In this document: piece by piece, positions 23,707-36,536 of the stretch | Layout: each line of letters begins with the position of its first letter | Numbering within the stretch: position 1 is the first letter of the stretch | Assembly: GCF_000143535.2 (NCBI RefSeq) | Contig: NC_037311.1 | Span: 2,418,001 to 2,482,000, forward strand | From: Botrytis cinerea B05.10 | Lineage: Eukaryota > Ascomycota > Leotiomycetes > Helotiales > Sclerotiniaceae | Length of the DNA stretch: 64,000 nt | Direction of reading: 5' to 3' | Notes under the pieces: model-generated | The model's input: only the letters and a program-made list of their open reading frames with translations | The model's database searches: none | Told to the model about the DNA's origin: nothing | Translations under genes and position numbers: made by a program

Positions 23707-23775
23707 TGCAAGCAAGACTCAAGACTCAAGACTCGAGAGCGGCCGCATGGAAGAACTTGTCGACAGGTTGAAGTG

Positions 23776-23820
23776 GAATGAAACGAAATGAGATGAAATG
23801 AAATGAAATGAAATGAAATG
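23776..23820. repeat. Pentamer repeat (GAAAT)n
   Basis: Eight units, the first few degenerate (AAACG, AGATG). The same pentamer recurs at 25138-25166, 1.3 kb away. Confidence 0.93.
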
Positions 23821-24353
23821 GAAGATCAAGAAAGTGGAGGATGAAACAAGGATTCTGGTGTTGCAACTTACTCACACAAACAGACAAACAAACCACTTAC
23901 CATCTCTGCCCATATTAATGTAATATCTCCAGCATTGATATATATCCACTTTCTATATCATGGCCATGGTCATGGTCATGGTAATATGTTGTGACACTTT
24001 TCTGACTGTACTCACTGCATCTCTGTACTTTGTACTCACTCGTCCATACTCGAGTGGCACATAGATAAGGACCGGCCCCAAAGACAATAACTCCTCTGAT
24101 TCTGACGACTCTGTTCTGTTCCTGGCCATATCTTTCGTTCCTTCCCAATTCGGAGCTTGGTATTTTAATTTTCATCTCGTCTTTGGGTGTACCTAGTACC
24201 CATCCGTAATCTTATCGTACATCGCTAGCACCCGCCCTACCCCCGAATTTGTGAAACTTACTATTATGCAACATGTAACTCCGAACAACAACCTTTGATA
24301 AATCATTCCTTCGACCTGAACGTGACTTGGGTATCATCAGTAGCTATCCACCG

Positions 24354-24380
24354 CTGTGTGTGTGTATGTGTGTGTGTGTG
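24354..24380. repeat. (GT)n microsatellite
   Basis: Interrupted GT dinucleotide tract (one TA interruption). Confidence 0.93.
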
Positions 24381-24811
24381 GCCAAGACTTAAACGCTGCA
24401 AGAGAACCTTCTTTTTTTCCTGCCCTTTCCATCCCCCTTCCCCCTTTCCACTTTTCAAGCAACACGAACCCATAAGTTGTAACAACCCACCAACCACACC
24501 TCGCCAGACCACGCAGACCAAAAAGCTCTTCAAAGTTTTCGTTCGCAAGGGCACCGATGACAACCCTTTCCCAAGAAAATGTGGAACCAGGAACCAGGAA
24601 CCTTATCCACACCCGCCCACGATACCTGCCCAAGAGATCCCAGCCATTGTCCAGGACCTACGTGGTCCTTAATCAAACGACCCCTTCCAACCCATCGGAG
24701 CCCTGATTCCTGAGTTCGCCCCCAAACCACAACCTATTGGATCAGTCCCTCACCACAACACACTTCAGCCAGCCGCCGAACGAGTAATCTCCAAATCCTG
24801 GTCGTCCGGTC

Positions 24812-24832
24812 GGTGTGTGTGTGAGTGAGTGT

Positions 24833-24864
<32 letters not shown>
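24812..24864. repeat. (GT)n / GTGA microsatellite
   Basis: A GTGTGTGAGTGAGTG start passes into about 13 uninterrupted GT units. Confidence 0.94.
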
Positions 24865-24867
<3 letters not shown>

Positions 24868-25137
24868 CAGGTACAGTGTGCAGAACAGGGCTGCAGCAAT
24901 CCTTACCACGTTCCTCCGATTGGATCGAGATTGGGGCTAAGAAGAATGGGCCTCCTTCCCTACTGTAAGACGCAACCGATGGATGAGCGAACATTGGCGA
25001 TTCGAAATCACGGCGCCAGAAAATGTTCCGAGCCCGATGGCAAGATCCAATTGTGCAAATCTGAATTTGCCCCCCACAGTGTTGAGTTGAATTCTGGCAG
25101 CACAATTGTCCATCTGATTGATTCTGACGATATGAGC

Positions 25138-25170
25138 TGAAATGAAATGAAATGAAATGAAATGAACTGA
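25138..25170. repeat. Pentamer repeat (GAAAT)n, second copy
   Basis: Five to six GAAAT units, the same motif as 23776-23820. Confidence 0.92.
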
Positions 25171-25317
25171 ATGGCATTGGATGAAGCATTATTCTAAGTG
25201 ACCAGGCATTCGATTCGTCATAGTCTCATTACCACGAACCTAATAGGTAATAGGTACTAGGTAATAGGTAACAGGTAAGCCAAAATGCCATGTCATGTCA
25301 CATCCAACCCTACTACT

Positions 25318-25348
25318 ACTAGTACATACATACATACATACATACACA
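25318..25348. repeat. (ACAT)n microsatellite
   Basis: Six ACAT/CATA tetramers ending in ACACAC. Confidence 0.92.
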
Positions 25349-25720
25349 CAACACATACAATACAGTCTACCGGACATATCCGTGACAGCCCCTCGTTCCA
25401 ACTTCCCAGTCACTTCCCCGTCACGTTCTACTCAATTCCGACTCCTGGTAAAACTTTCATGCCCTGCCCTGCCCTGTCCTGTCCGGCTGCCAGTCCATCC
25501 ATCCACCCGCGTCACTCACTCTGCCCTAAATTTCCATTAGAGCGGCAATCAAACAAGCCACGAGGCGCCAAGTCTTCCCTTCCAGACTTTGCTTGACGAT
25601 CCTCTCAGGCACCATCTGAATGTCACTGGCTCACTGGTCGGTACCTGCATATTTTATCTCTCAGCCTATTTATCATTCATTCATTTATCCACCAAGCTCA
25701 TCCATCCTATTGACCGATTC

Positions 25721-25761
25721 TTTTTTTTTTTTAAAAAAAAAAGTAAAAAAAACAAAAAAAC
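25721..25761. repeat. Poly(T)-poly(A) inverted tract
   Basis: A run of about 12 T is followed at once by about 10 A and further A-rich sequence, so it can fold on itself. Such junctions commonly exclude nucleosomes. Confidence 0.9.
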
Positions 25762-26160
25762 TTTGTTTATACCCCCGGTGACATCGAGGTCCACACCCAC
25801 AACGCATTCTAGAAAAGTCCAAGATTCCAAGAAGAGAGAGAGAGAGACGGTGAACCGAACCGGGTAGAAGCAGTAGCAGAAGCATCGTAGAAAAGCTAGT
25901 TTCCTCCAGAGACACTCTAATTAGATAAGTGGAAATCTACACCTCACCTCACAGAGGAGACAGTCCGTACAGTCCCGTCACCGACAAGACAGACTCCATC
26001 TCGATTCTAGATTCTTCCGACACCCTTCTCCTTCATTCATTCATCATCTGTGCTGTGAAAAGTACACGCATACCCATACCCATATCCATACATTGTCCAT
26101 TGTCTCCATTGTCTCCATTGTCTCCATGTGTCCATGTGTCTACCACTGAATCAATAATTT

Positions 26161-26191
<31 letters not shown>

Positions 26192-26819
26192 CCATCTCTC
26201 TGAAGCAAGCTGGAACTGCCAAAATCGTCTCCATACCCTCCCCCTCCCCCCTCCCATTCCCAAATCCAACCCAGACAGCTCCTCCCTCACTCAATAATTA
26301 ACTAACAATCAATCAATCAATCAACCCAACGACACAAGAACACAATACACAATGCTCATAGATTCAATTCGGAATTGATTCGATCGATGACACCCACCCA
26401 AACATGCGTGCTGAGCCCCATGCTATCCCGTCCCAATTTACTCAGGTACGAACATCCTATTTATTAGACTTTTACACCCACCCGTCTATTTATCCGCGAA
26501 TATATCTGATATATAATCAAATGAACATGGAATCTCAAAACCTAGGGCTATCTACGAACAATCTCATTCCTCGGTAGAAAATAATCACCCTTGAAATGCG
26601 CAGTACCATGAAAATGGCCATGTGAAAATATTCATTCGTAACTTCTACTTTTTATATATCTGTATACTCATCAAATACACATACCCCATTATTATACATT
26701 ACAGCTCTTCCAGCCCCTTCACATCCCGTTCTCCCAACCCTTATTCATCTATCATCCATCATCTATCATGTAAAAAGAGACACCCCGCTACGAAAGATGC
26801 AGCTGGAGACACATGCAAT

Positions 26820-28614
26820 TTAGGCCAGTGGCAAAGCCAACTTACTACTCGCCTTTCTAGTCAAGACTTTCGTAATAGCATGTCGGATAACGACACCAGC
26901 CTTCTCAATCTCCTTTTTCGAGAGTCCTGTCGTAATGCATACTTTGAGTGCTGGTTGTAATTTCCACTCTTCATCTTTGCCATTGCTACCCGAGTAGACT
27001 GGCATACTCTTAAGTCTAGTGATCATGACTCCATTGGCGAGTGTCTGTGTACAAGTTAGTGAATAGAACCATTATTAAGTGATATAATTGCTTGCCTCGT
27101 CAACACATTCTTGCATGATACGTTCTTGTTCCTCGATACTTAGACGTCTGGAATTGACTATGTCTTGCTTGAGAACAAGGAGCATCACCGGGTTTTCAAC
27201 GGCACTGGTGCAGTGAACCCAATCACTCCTTGGATCAAGCTGAGCCCTCATTGCCTTGATATTTTCTCTACATTGTACCAAAACCTCAGGATTAGTTTGT
27301 AGCATGTTGAGCGTTTCACTAGCGGTAGTAGCCAACATAGCTGGTAAGGCCGCGGAGAAAGTGTAGGAAGCAGCAGTGATACGCTGATGTTCTACCACAT
27401 CGTTTGAGCCTGCGCAGAATCCACCTCCAGCACAGAGAGGTCCAGCCAATGATCCGATCAACATATCAATTTGTGATGCATCCACATTCTGTGCTTCCGT
27501 AAGACCGCGACCAGTTCTACCAAGAACTCCAAAAGACCATGTCTCATCCAACATCAGGCGGAATTTGTAACGACGTTTGAGTTCAATCTAATGATTTGTT
27601 AGTTATGCATACGAGCATCAGGATACAAATTGAAATAATTACCAGCTTGGGCAAGTCCACGCAATCACCAACAGTTTCTGACAATCCCTCTGTAACAATA
27701 AATCTTCTGGTCAACGGTCTCTTGGCTTGTTCCTTAACCACCTTCTGCAATACCCTTTCCAAATCTTCCATATTGTTGTGTTCAAAATACTTGACTGTAC
27801 TTCTAGAAATCTGCAGACCTTTCCTGATCGAGTAATTGCTTGCTCGATCCGCCACAATAATGTCCCCCCTTTTGCAAAATGCTGGAATCACACTCGAAAT
27901 AGTGGAAAATGCATGAGCATACACAATGCATCCTTCTGTTCCCAAACATGATGCAATATCCGCTTCGGTCTTCATGTGTACATCTTGAGTGCCGTAGAAT
28001 TGAGGGGGTCCGCAAGGTCCTACACCATAAGTTCGGAGAGTTTGGATGGCCTTTTCTTTGACTTGCTCGTTGCCAACGAAATTGTAGAAGTTATAAGATG
28101 CGAGATTCGTTACCGTTCGGCCATTTGACAGCTTTGATTTTGGTCCTGATGGCCTTCTTTTTGTTAGCACACTGCATAAGGAGGATATTAGAGAAGGGAA
28201 AGTTGAACTAACCCTACGATGATGGGCGTTTTCTCGCTGTCTGCTTCTTCGAAAGGAGTCATTTTTGCAACCAATGGCTCTGGCTGCCACTCGTCCACCA
28301 AGTCATCGATTTCCTGGTAGTAAACTAGATCAGTCTCCATGACTTTGACTCGCAGACCAATTTCCTTGGGGAAGACCGCTCACCTCCTCCGTCAACTGGA
28401 CAAAGTTATTGTTATGCGTCACATAACTCGGTGCCAACAAATATCTAATGAAGAAGATAACCAGAACCAATTCAATAACAGATCTGACTGGATCATCCTG
28501 ATAGCTCGATTGAATATAGCGGATGAGCATGGCAGAGCCAGGCACCTTTTGAAAGGTCGATGTGATCTCGTTCATGGACGAGACCATGTACGATTGAATA
28601 TCCTGAAGGTCCAT
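26820..28614 (-). CDS. lcb1: Serine palmitoyltransferase subunit 1 (Lcb1)
   Basis: Predicted 519 aa from exons 28614-28384, 28313-28213, 28153-27643, 27587-27096 and 27044-26820. With Lcb2 it forms the ER enzyme condensing serine and palmitoyl-CoA, the first step of sphingolipid synthesis. One membrane segment lies near residues 45-65 ([17 protein letters not shown]). The type-I-fold aminotransferase domain shows [28 protein letters not shown] (the cysteine matches the position mutated in human sensory neuropathy) and [18 protein letters not shown]. The PLP lysine site reads [14 protein letters not shown] and has no lysine, as expected for Lcb1. The start [10 protein letters not shown] fits family N-termini; the frame stays open 41 codons further up to an ATG at 28737. 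Intron 4 has a GC-AG boundary (GAG|GCAAGC). Confidence 0.94.
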
Positions 28615-29458
28615 GTCGATAGCAATCGGGTTGGCCGGAATCACAGAAGAGAATTGAGTATTGCGTTGAATGGACGATTGGTAAAAATCGTTCCCGCTTC
28701 CGCTCGTACTGGCACAAAAAGTTGCTGGCTTGTTCAACGATGGTTATCGCGACTTGCTGTCGGCTTCGCGTAATTGAATGTCCGAGAAGTTCGACTTGAA
28801 CAGGTGGGCTTAAGATAGATATACTGTCACTAATTGTATAGATATCAACGAGGCAAAAGAAAGATGCGATTATTGTATTGTATCTTCTTCAAGGACTATA
28901 TGTTTATATTATCGATTTATGGGAATGAGCTGGCTAGAATGTGATGTGGGCTGCAAAGAAAATTAGTAAGCTAGTGAAATTCATGCTACGATTCTCTGTG
29001 AGAGAAAAGGAGGCACGTCAGAGTTCACTCGTTTCATTCAAACATATTGGACTAAAATTGCATGAATGAACAGAAAATTTGGTCACATTACAGTCGTCAC
29101 AGTGATCAGCCACGTAGAGAAATTGGGATAACCAAAAAATTTACTCATATTCATTGTCAAGACTCTGTATTATCTTCGCGCTGTAGAACATATTACAGCC
29201 GTAATTTGGACTCTAGGTAATTGAGGCCTGAGCATCCAGTATTGCATTCGGGTCATTATGGAACAGTAAAGGAGGGAAAAGGAAACAAAAAAACAAATAT
29301 CTAAAGCCGTTTACCATGCAAACACCCTAACTCAAAGTTAAAAAACACCACGTGAAGTGACGATGGCCACGCATCCATTCCAAAGATCTTTTTAATGTAC
29401 TGCATACCATACCATTCTATATTACAGCCCTAGCAGTCATCTATACAACACCATCATT
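28615..29458. other. lcb1 promoter and fks1 3' flank
   Basis: About 840 nt between two minus-strand genes. It contains the lcb1 promoter at its left and the fks1 terminator region at its right. No gene is supported. Confidence 0.6.
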
Positions 29459-32400
29459 CTAAAATAGCCTAACCTTGGCAGCAGCAGTGCTAGAAGCAGT
29501 TGCACTAGCACCAGAGCAAGTCACGCAACCAGTACCGGTCTCGTTGTAGCCACGAGTGTCGTTGTTGTCTTGGCCGATAGGTTGGTAAAGTTTGAATGGA
29601 ATCTTACTGGTCAAGCTATCGGTCAGAATCTTCTTGCCGACAATAAGTGGACCGATCAACAAGGCAAGGAAGACGATGAACAAAGCGAAATAGATGACAG
29701 CGTATCTCCAAACACGTCTCTTTCGTAGCTTGGATTGCTTCAACGAGTAGATTGGAGGACGAATTTGTCGACTGGGAGAAAGTTAGCTCGGAACCTTATG
29801 AGAGATGTAGTGGGAATAGACATACCTTGGACGAAGCCAGAAGAGCATCACAGAATGAAGCTTGTCAACCTGAGGAATGGCGATGATAGGAAGCATGATG
29901 AAGAGAATGAGGTGACCAAGAACGAAGTCGCCAGCAAACATTCCAAGCTCAGTAATCTTGCAAAGAAATTCACGACCAGGTTGGGAAACTGAGTGCCAAC
30001 CCATGGAGTACCATTTACCAGTCCAGAAGGCAATGTTGGATGTATCGGTCTTCAATTCTCTGGTCAATGTCAAACTGATGATGAGCTTGTAGATAAATCT
30101 TTGAATGGCGGCCGAGGCAATCATTCCTAACAAAGTCTTGGCGAAGTTAAATCCTTCCAAGAAGAACATAACCTCGAAAAATACTAGGCAGAAAACGACG
30201 GCGAGAGCGTGTGCAATAGCGGCGAGAACTGATCCAAATTTCTTGCAACACATGCCAAGAAGGGGTCCCATACAACAAGCCATACCAAACATTGCAGCCA
30301 ATACACCAGCGTTGACTGCAATAGGAGCTCCGGCTACAATCGCTACACGAATCAAGGCGTTTGTGGCTTTGGTCTCGGTGCCATCGTTGTTGGCTGGAAT
30401 GACACCTGTTTGAGCGTTGATGAAGAGATATGGAATCAAGGTAAGAGCGACAATCATGAGCGGTCCAACAATTTCACCGAAGAAAAGGTTGGAGAACGTG
30501 GCACGAGCGGTATCTCCAGACATCTTGGCCGATGGGTCTCCGAGAATTTTGCGTTTGTAACCTGTGATTCTGGTACGCGAGAGACGACAGAAAGCAATCC
30601 AACTTGATGCGTGGGAAAGAGAATTTCCGCGAGACAGCCATCTCAAGTAGTCTCTATAATCAATGAAGAAATCATCCCAGGCAAATTGATGAGGATTATA
30701 CAAGAATGGTGAAATACACAAAGCAAGGAGAGTAACCCAGAAGTAAACCAACGCAGCTTGCCAGCAGGCGATGGTTGCAAACAACAACATCATCAATAAT
30801 CTAGCTCCGAGGTAAATCGAAGGACCGGCAAATCGAGAGAAGAGAATACCGAAGGGGATACGAGCAGTAGCGAAACCACGACCAGTTCCGATATACCTAG
30901 CACCACCGAAGGAAAGATCTTGTTGGACAGCGTTGGCATAAATTTGACACACGAAAACTTCGAAGAAAGGTGACAAGGAGCAGAATTGCTTTCCGAGACG
31001 AGTAGCCGCACGCCAGAAACCACGTTCTGTCAATTCCTGAACCGTCAAGGGTACGAAGGAAATGAAGAACACAATGAAAATAGAGATAATGCAACGATAG
31101 ACCCAGTTGGTGATAGGGATGATATTCGCACAACCAGTCGGGAAGAGCGCATCGGTGATGGGGACGTTGGGATTGTATTTACACTCAATGACCTGGTTCT
31201 TAAGGGCTCCCAAATTGATCAAGCAGATCATGAACAGATTGACAGACAACATAATGAACATGTTGTTCAAATGGAAACCAGGATGGGCGTAGTAAAAGGA
31301 CAAGAAACGATCGATAGGCAGTTGAGTACCGAGGTAGTAGTACTCTCTTGACAACATTTGTTCACCCATACCAGTTCCAATCTTTGTAGTGAAGTTAAGA
31401 ATCGAACCAAAACCAAGATCACGACCTTTACCGCATTGATAGTACTCGCAATGCTTGATGCGACCTCCACGAAGAAGTGCAGTCATACCAGCGTAAATAT
31501 CCTCGTTGAGATGAAGACCTTTCTGAGCTTTGGAAACACCACCTCTGGTAGTCATGAAAATACCGTTCAGGAAATCAGGATGTCCATAATGAAGCTTACC
31601 ACCGATGGCAGTAAGAGTACGTGCGAAGAGTGTACCGAATGTTTGTTCCTTTCCGGCAGCGATATCTCCCAAAACACCAATGTTCTCAGAGAAAATGTAT
31701 TCACGAGCACCAAGAATAGCAACAGGTGCAACCTTAGGGTTGGAAACACCAGGAGTGTAGGGAGAGACATTTTCGGTTGTCATTTCCTCAAACTCGGCCA
31801 AAACGCTGCGAATCTTCAAGCACTCTTCCAAATAGTTGTCCTGATTGGCATCAATGAGTTGAATGTACTCACCACGGTAGAAGATAATGGCATGGTTTTG
31901 GTTGTCAGATTTTCCATCACCCAAAATTGGGTTACCAGAAAGTTGAATACGAAACTTGGGTCTGCGCATTCCATTTTCCATGATTTCGGAGTGACCATCA
32001 ATGAGAGCGGAGTAGAGACGTGGCTCTTCACCTTCGGCAAGAGGAGCTTCTTCATCCAGGTAAGCGATTTGAAGATCAGGGTAAGCACGGAGAAGGAACT
32101 CTGTGTTTTCCATCTCCTCTTTCTTGAATTTGGCATAACGTTGCATGGAAACACAAAGCTTAAACTTGCGACGGGCCATACGCTCAAGTTCGCGCTCGAG
32201 CTTATCAGAGTTACCACCGAACATTTGAACGACCTCAGGGTTCTCGACACGGTAGAGAAGCTTGATAGCACGACTATAGTTCATGAAACCAGAGATTGTA
32301 CGGTAAAGAGTTTGTGCTCTCAAAGAGGCCCAGATACGTGTGCGGAGAGTGTACTCGGGAGCGGCCGACTTGAAACCAATGAAGTAGAATGGAAGATCAT

Positions 32401-35365
32401 CAATTTTACTCTTAGCAGTGTTCTTTTCATCCTTATCGTAATCGCCGTTGAATTGAGAGGTCTCGTCTGCGAGAATTTTAGTATCCTTAACGAAGCAGTC
32501 CCACTCGTGAGGGTGCAGTTGCTTCAAGTACTCAAGCATAGTAACACGCGAGTATGGTTCGTCTTCACGAATAATTTCACGCAGTGAGAACAAGATCTTC
32601 TCTCCGTAATGAGGAATCATAACAGTAAAGGTTGGCATGTTATCGACTGGAACTGGTTCTGGGATAGGAGTGGACAAAGATTGGGCGAAGAAAGAGATAC
32701 GTCGCTCGGCTTCACTCTGACTTGGGAAGAATTCCGTTTTGAAAGAATGATCTTCTTGCGAGACGAAGAAAGTTGGGGCTCGAAGAGTTCTCTTGCCTTC
32801 TTGTTCAGATGGAACTTGATGGTAGAGAAGCTTTTGGACGTGGTCGATAGCGAGAAGATGCTCTCTGTACATAGAAATAACAATGGCGTTCCAAATCTGA
32901 GAAATAAGGACCTTTGGCTTATACTTGATCTCCATGTCAGTAGTGGCGAGAACCTTAGAGTAGATACGCTTTGGCAGACGCGAGAAGATGTTCCTCCATG
33001 GTGTCCAGATAGAGACACCGAGGTAGAAGGACTGGGCTACTGAGTAGATAGTGTTCATGATGATGTACCACATGAAAGTGTCCAAGAAGAACAACGTGAG
33101 ATCAGTAACGAACATGATACCAAGAAGAATCTTGGGCTGCAATTTGCAGAGAACGTCGCCAAAGATAGCATCACCGGCACAAACGGAAATTTCCATACTG
33201 GCCAAGTATCTGATAGGGTCACGGAAGGACAGAGTCAAAAAGACGTAAGATTCAGCAAGTTTAGCTCCGAATACCGTGATCCAAAGACCGTAAGACATCC
33301 ACATGTTGTTGCCAGTCAGGCGAGGATAACTTGCGGTGAAAGTTTGACTGGCAACGTATTGTCGAGAGTTTCTGGTCAAGTAACTACCAAACAATCCTCC
33401 CATAGGCATGATCGAGAAGAAGAAATAGGTAATCAGAGCGATGAAGAATTGGACGATACCCAAAATCAAAGCAATCTTCGTCTTTTGTGTGTTTGGAACG
33501 ATAAAGATGTAAACACTAGGAGCGACATTGAGAGCGAGAACAGCGAGAAGGAACAACAGCTTCTTGGTCAAATGTTGAGCACCTGCCCAACGACGGGGAA
33601 CGTACGACCATTCGCAAATTGTAGCTATAACCATGATAAGACTTGCAACAGCACCACCCAAAGCGACTGCAGACCATTGTGCAGAGGCTGGCGGTTGATT
33701 GTTTTCTTGTTGCTTGTAATTCTTTTCCAAAAGCGTGGGGGAGTTCTTAGCAGTGAAGAACCAAAATGCACTGATATGAATAACCCAGATACGATTGAAG
33801 TTGACCAGCATGTGGAACCAGGAACGAGTTTCGCGATACGTTTTGAAGAAAACCTTGTTCCAGTTGACATCCTTGAGCTTGAGATAACGTTCCGCGGGAG
33901 AGAGATCCACTAGGCGCGACTTGTCTTCCATAACGATTCTCTCAATACCTTCGGGATACCAGAACAGTTGATTGCAGTCATCGTATCCGATAATTTCGTT
34001 GTGATCACGTTCTCGGCGAACATATTTGCCATCCTGCACTTCGTAACCTTGATCTCTGCAGTATTGGTACAGAGGCGTTATAATTTGGTTGAGGTATGTA
34101 AATTCCTCTACCGGCTCGACCAAGTTTTGGCAAGCAGGCGAGTTCAGGTAGTCATCGGCACATTTGAAGATGAAGCAGAGAAGTTCGGGCATGAATCGGA
34201 CTTGGTTGGCTTCACCCCAGCAGAGGAGATAGAGGGCCAATTGGCGTACTCGGTCATGTTGAGACATGCGGTTCATGCGAGTCTTCCATCTGTACTCGGC
34301 AGCTTCGAGACTGTTATCACCCTCCATCTGCTCCAGGGTCTGGGCTTCATTTTCAGGGTCCGGCGTTGCTTTCTTGGCTGCTTTACGGGCTTTGCGAGTA
34401 CGACGGTCTCCTTTGCCAAGTTTCATGTTGGCAAATCCTACAGCATCATCAAGATCGAGATGAGCGGCAAAATACCATTTTCGGTAGTTTGCATTGTCAC
34501 CACCAATGTAATCTGCATGGAGAGACAAGAGGGCTTGGTTTGGAGTCATACGCGATGCTCTCGAATCGAGCAGAATCATCAAATGATCGTACACGTTCCT
34601 CATGCTATCCCGTTGGAATCCAAATTTGGCGGTCAAATCCAGAAAAATGTCTTCGATTTCTTCCTTCGATAGAGGGATTTGAGCGTCAGAGGTCCAGGCG
34701 GGATATGGCTCCTTGGATCGTTGCCCGGCAGGAAGTACATTGTTGTAGTCCATTCCGTAATTTGGCGTTGATGCTCCGGATGATCTGTTGCCACCATAAG
34801 AGACCTGCGAAGATGGCGGTCTGTAGCCACGACCACCCATTTGGCTCTCGTTGTAGCTGTTGTATCTCTCATCGCCGCGGCCATAGTAGTCCATATCGGT
34901 GGCTCGAGCCATATCTGATCTCATAGTGAAGTCGCTGAAAGTCTCAGAATCCTCCTCTGAATCGCCCCGACGCTTGGCTTGAGGTGCTTCGCCAGCTGCT
35001 GCACCACCCTGCTCGTAGTACTGGTCGTTGTAGTATTCATCTTGATATTGGCCTTGGTTTTGATCACCACCCTCGTAATAACCTCCCTCTTGGTGATACG
35101 GGTTGTTGGCATCAGCATTGTAGTAGCCTCTGTAATCCGTAGTTAGCTTCCGATCTACGAAAAAGTCACACAAGCCCACTCACGATTCATCATAGTACCC
35201 TTCACCACCTTGCTGCTGATGGCCTCCGTGACCTTGCTCGTAGCCAGCATTATTGTCGTAATATTGTTGACCTCCGTGTTCGTCCTGATAATAAGATTCC
35301 GTGTTACCGGGCTGATGGCCGTAGCCTTCGTCGTATTGAGCACCTTGTTGTGGGTGTCCCGACAT
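29459..35365 (-). CDS. fks1: 1,3-beta-D-glucan synthase catalytic subunit (Fks1, GT48)
   Basis: Predicted 1932 aa from exons 35365-35184, 35129-29826 and 29771-29459. This plasma-membrane enzyme polymerises UDP-glucose into the main wall glucan and is the echinocandin target. The N-terminal 170 residues are Tyr/Gln/Gly-rich and disordered. The FKS1 domain follows ([20 protein letters not shown]), then a first membrane bundle, the large cytosolic catalytic part ([53 protein letters not shown]) and a second membrane bundle. Echinocandin hot spot 1 reads FLTLSFRDP with Phe at about residue 691 and Ser at about 695, the wild-type state. Hot spot 2 reads NWVYRCII, unlike yeast DWVRRYTL. The last exon adds a membrane segment and a Cys-containing tail. 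Length is normal. It is divergent from a GH72 gene. Confidence 0.97.
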
Positions 35366-36489
35366 GATTGCGTGTTAAATCGTTTACTGGCAGATGGAAT
35401 GTTAATATTGAAATCTTTCACAAGGTCTTCCGGGATGGCGAGGTGGCGCGTGAAGCACCGTTCCTTTGCACCGGCCTTCGTGGCGGATGTGCGAGATTTG
35501 AAAGGTGAATAGAACGAATAACGAAATTGACACTCACAAATTAAAGGCACATTGGAAGAGTGAATGATTCCGTTGAGGTCCTTGAATTGAAAACGGGCTG
35601 GGCAAAATGCTTCAAATGCGGTCGAAAAATGATGGTCGTGATGTGAGGTAAATTAAATAAGACCGATTTTGCTCGTCTTAACAGTGAATCTTTCGAGGAC
35701 GAATTGAATAAAATAGAAGTTACAAGAACTTGACCTCTTTTCGAAAAAGAGTTTGCTTTTTCGAGAGAATGTCGAATGAGCTGTAAAGAGTGACTATTCA
35801 ATTAAAAAAAAAAGATATGTTGATGATTTGGAGAAGGAAGCAAATGGTGTGAGATTTCCCTTCTGGCGTTTCCCCCTTTCTTTTTGGTGATTCGTTGCTG
35901 CTTTGGACTTGTTGATTTTCGTTAGGGCGGCTTGTTGTCCTTCCTACGAACTCGAACTACCTAGTAAGCTTTTGATACTGTCGCGTCTAAATGGAACGAA
36001 ACAGGAACGATAGCGCTGAACGAGTGTTTAAAGATTTACAGGTAAGTATCCGGTTTACACGCAGAGTAATAAACAAGAATCGAGAAAGGGAGAGAGAGAG
36101 AGAAAAGCACACGGAGAAAAAGACTTTCGTTCCTTTCTCTCGAGCTTCTATTCCACGGGTGCTGGTATAGTGGGCGAGGGGTGTGCGAGTGATCTTTCCC
36201 AAGAATGAGAGATTAGGGAGAGGAAGAGAGTGAAAAAGTTGTGAAAGAGGAGCAGCGAGGGATTTTTAGAGTGCGACTAGGCAATTAACTAATAATAAGG
36301 AAATTCGGTCTACGGTTCATTCAGAAAACCAATTTTGGCACTAAAAACAGGGTGACAGTTATTTATTTTCGTGCGGTGGGAGAGCGGGGGGGAGGGAGAG
36401 AAAGGTTGTTTTCGTCAGGAAGATATGAATGGGGTGGATCTACACAAATGGCCCAATGGATGCTGGCTCGAGTCTGGTCCGGTGTGGGA

Positions 36490-36536
36490 TTATGGCAGTC
36501 TGGCAATCTGGCAGTCTGGCAGTCTGGGAGTCTGGT
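36490..36536. repeat. 8-nt tandem repeat (GGCAGTCT)
   Basis: About five to six degenerate copies of an 8-nt unit with A/G substitutions at two positions. Confidence 0.88.

Larger units (their letters stand above)
22120..26819. other. 4.7-kb gene-free spacer rich in microsatellites
   Basis: This lies between the GH17 start codon and the lcb1 stop codon. It should contain the GH17 promoter and lcb1 3' UTR. The longest ORFs (about 120-150 codons) translate simple repeats or lack any domain. At least ten separate simple-repeat tracts are present; the clearest are listed below. An unrecognised non-coding RNA cannot be excluded. Confidence 0.6.

Noticed and set aside
25721..25761. Poly(T)/poly(A) junction as a retroelement tail
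   Set aside because: No reverse-transcriptase fragment, target-site duplication or element body was found beside it.
31358..32587. A 409-codon plus-strand ORF
   Set aside because: It lies wholly antisense to the fks1 coding exon, which has strong family conservation. Its composition is that of a codon-bias shadow and no domain is visible.
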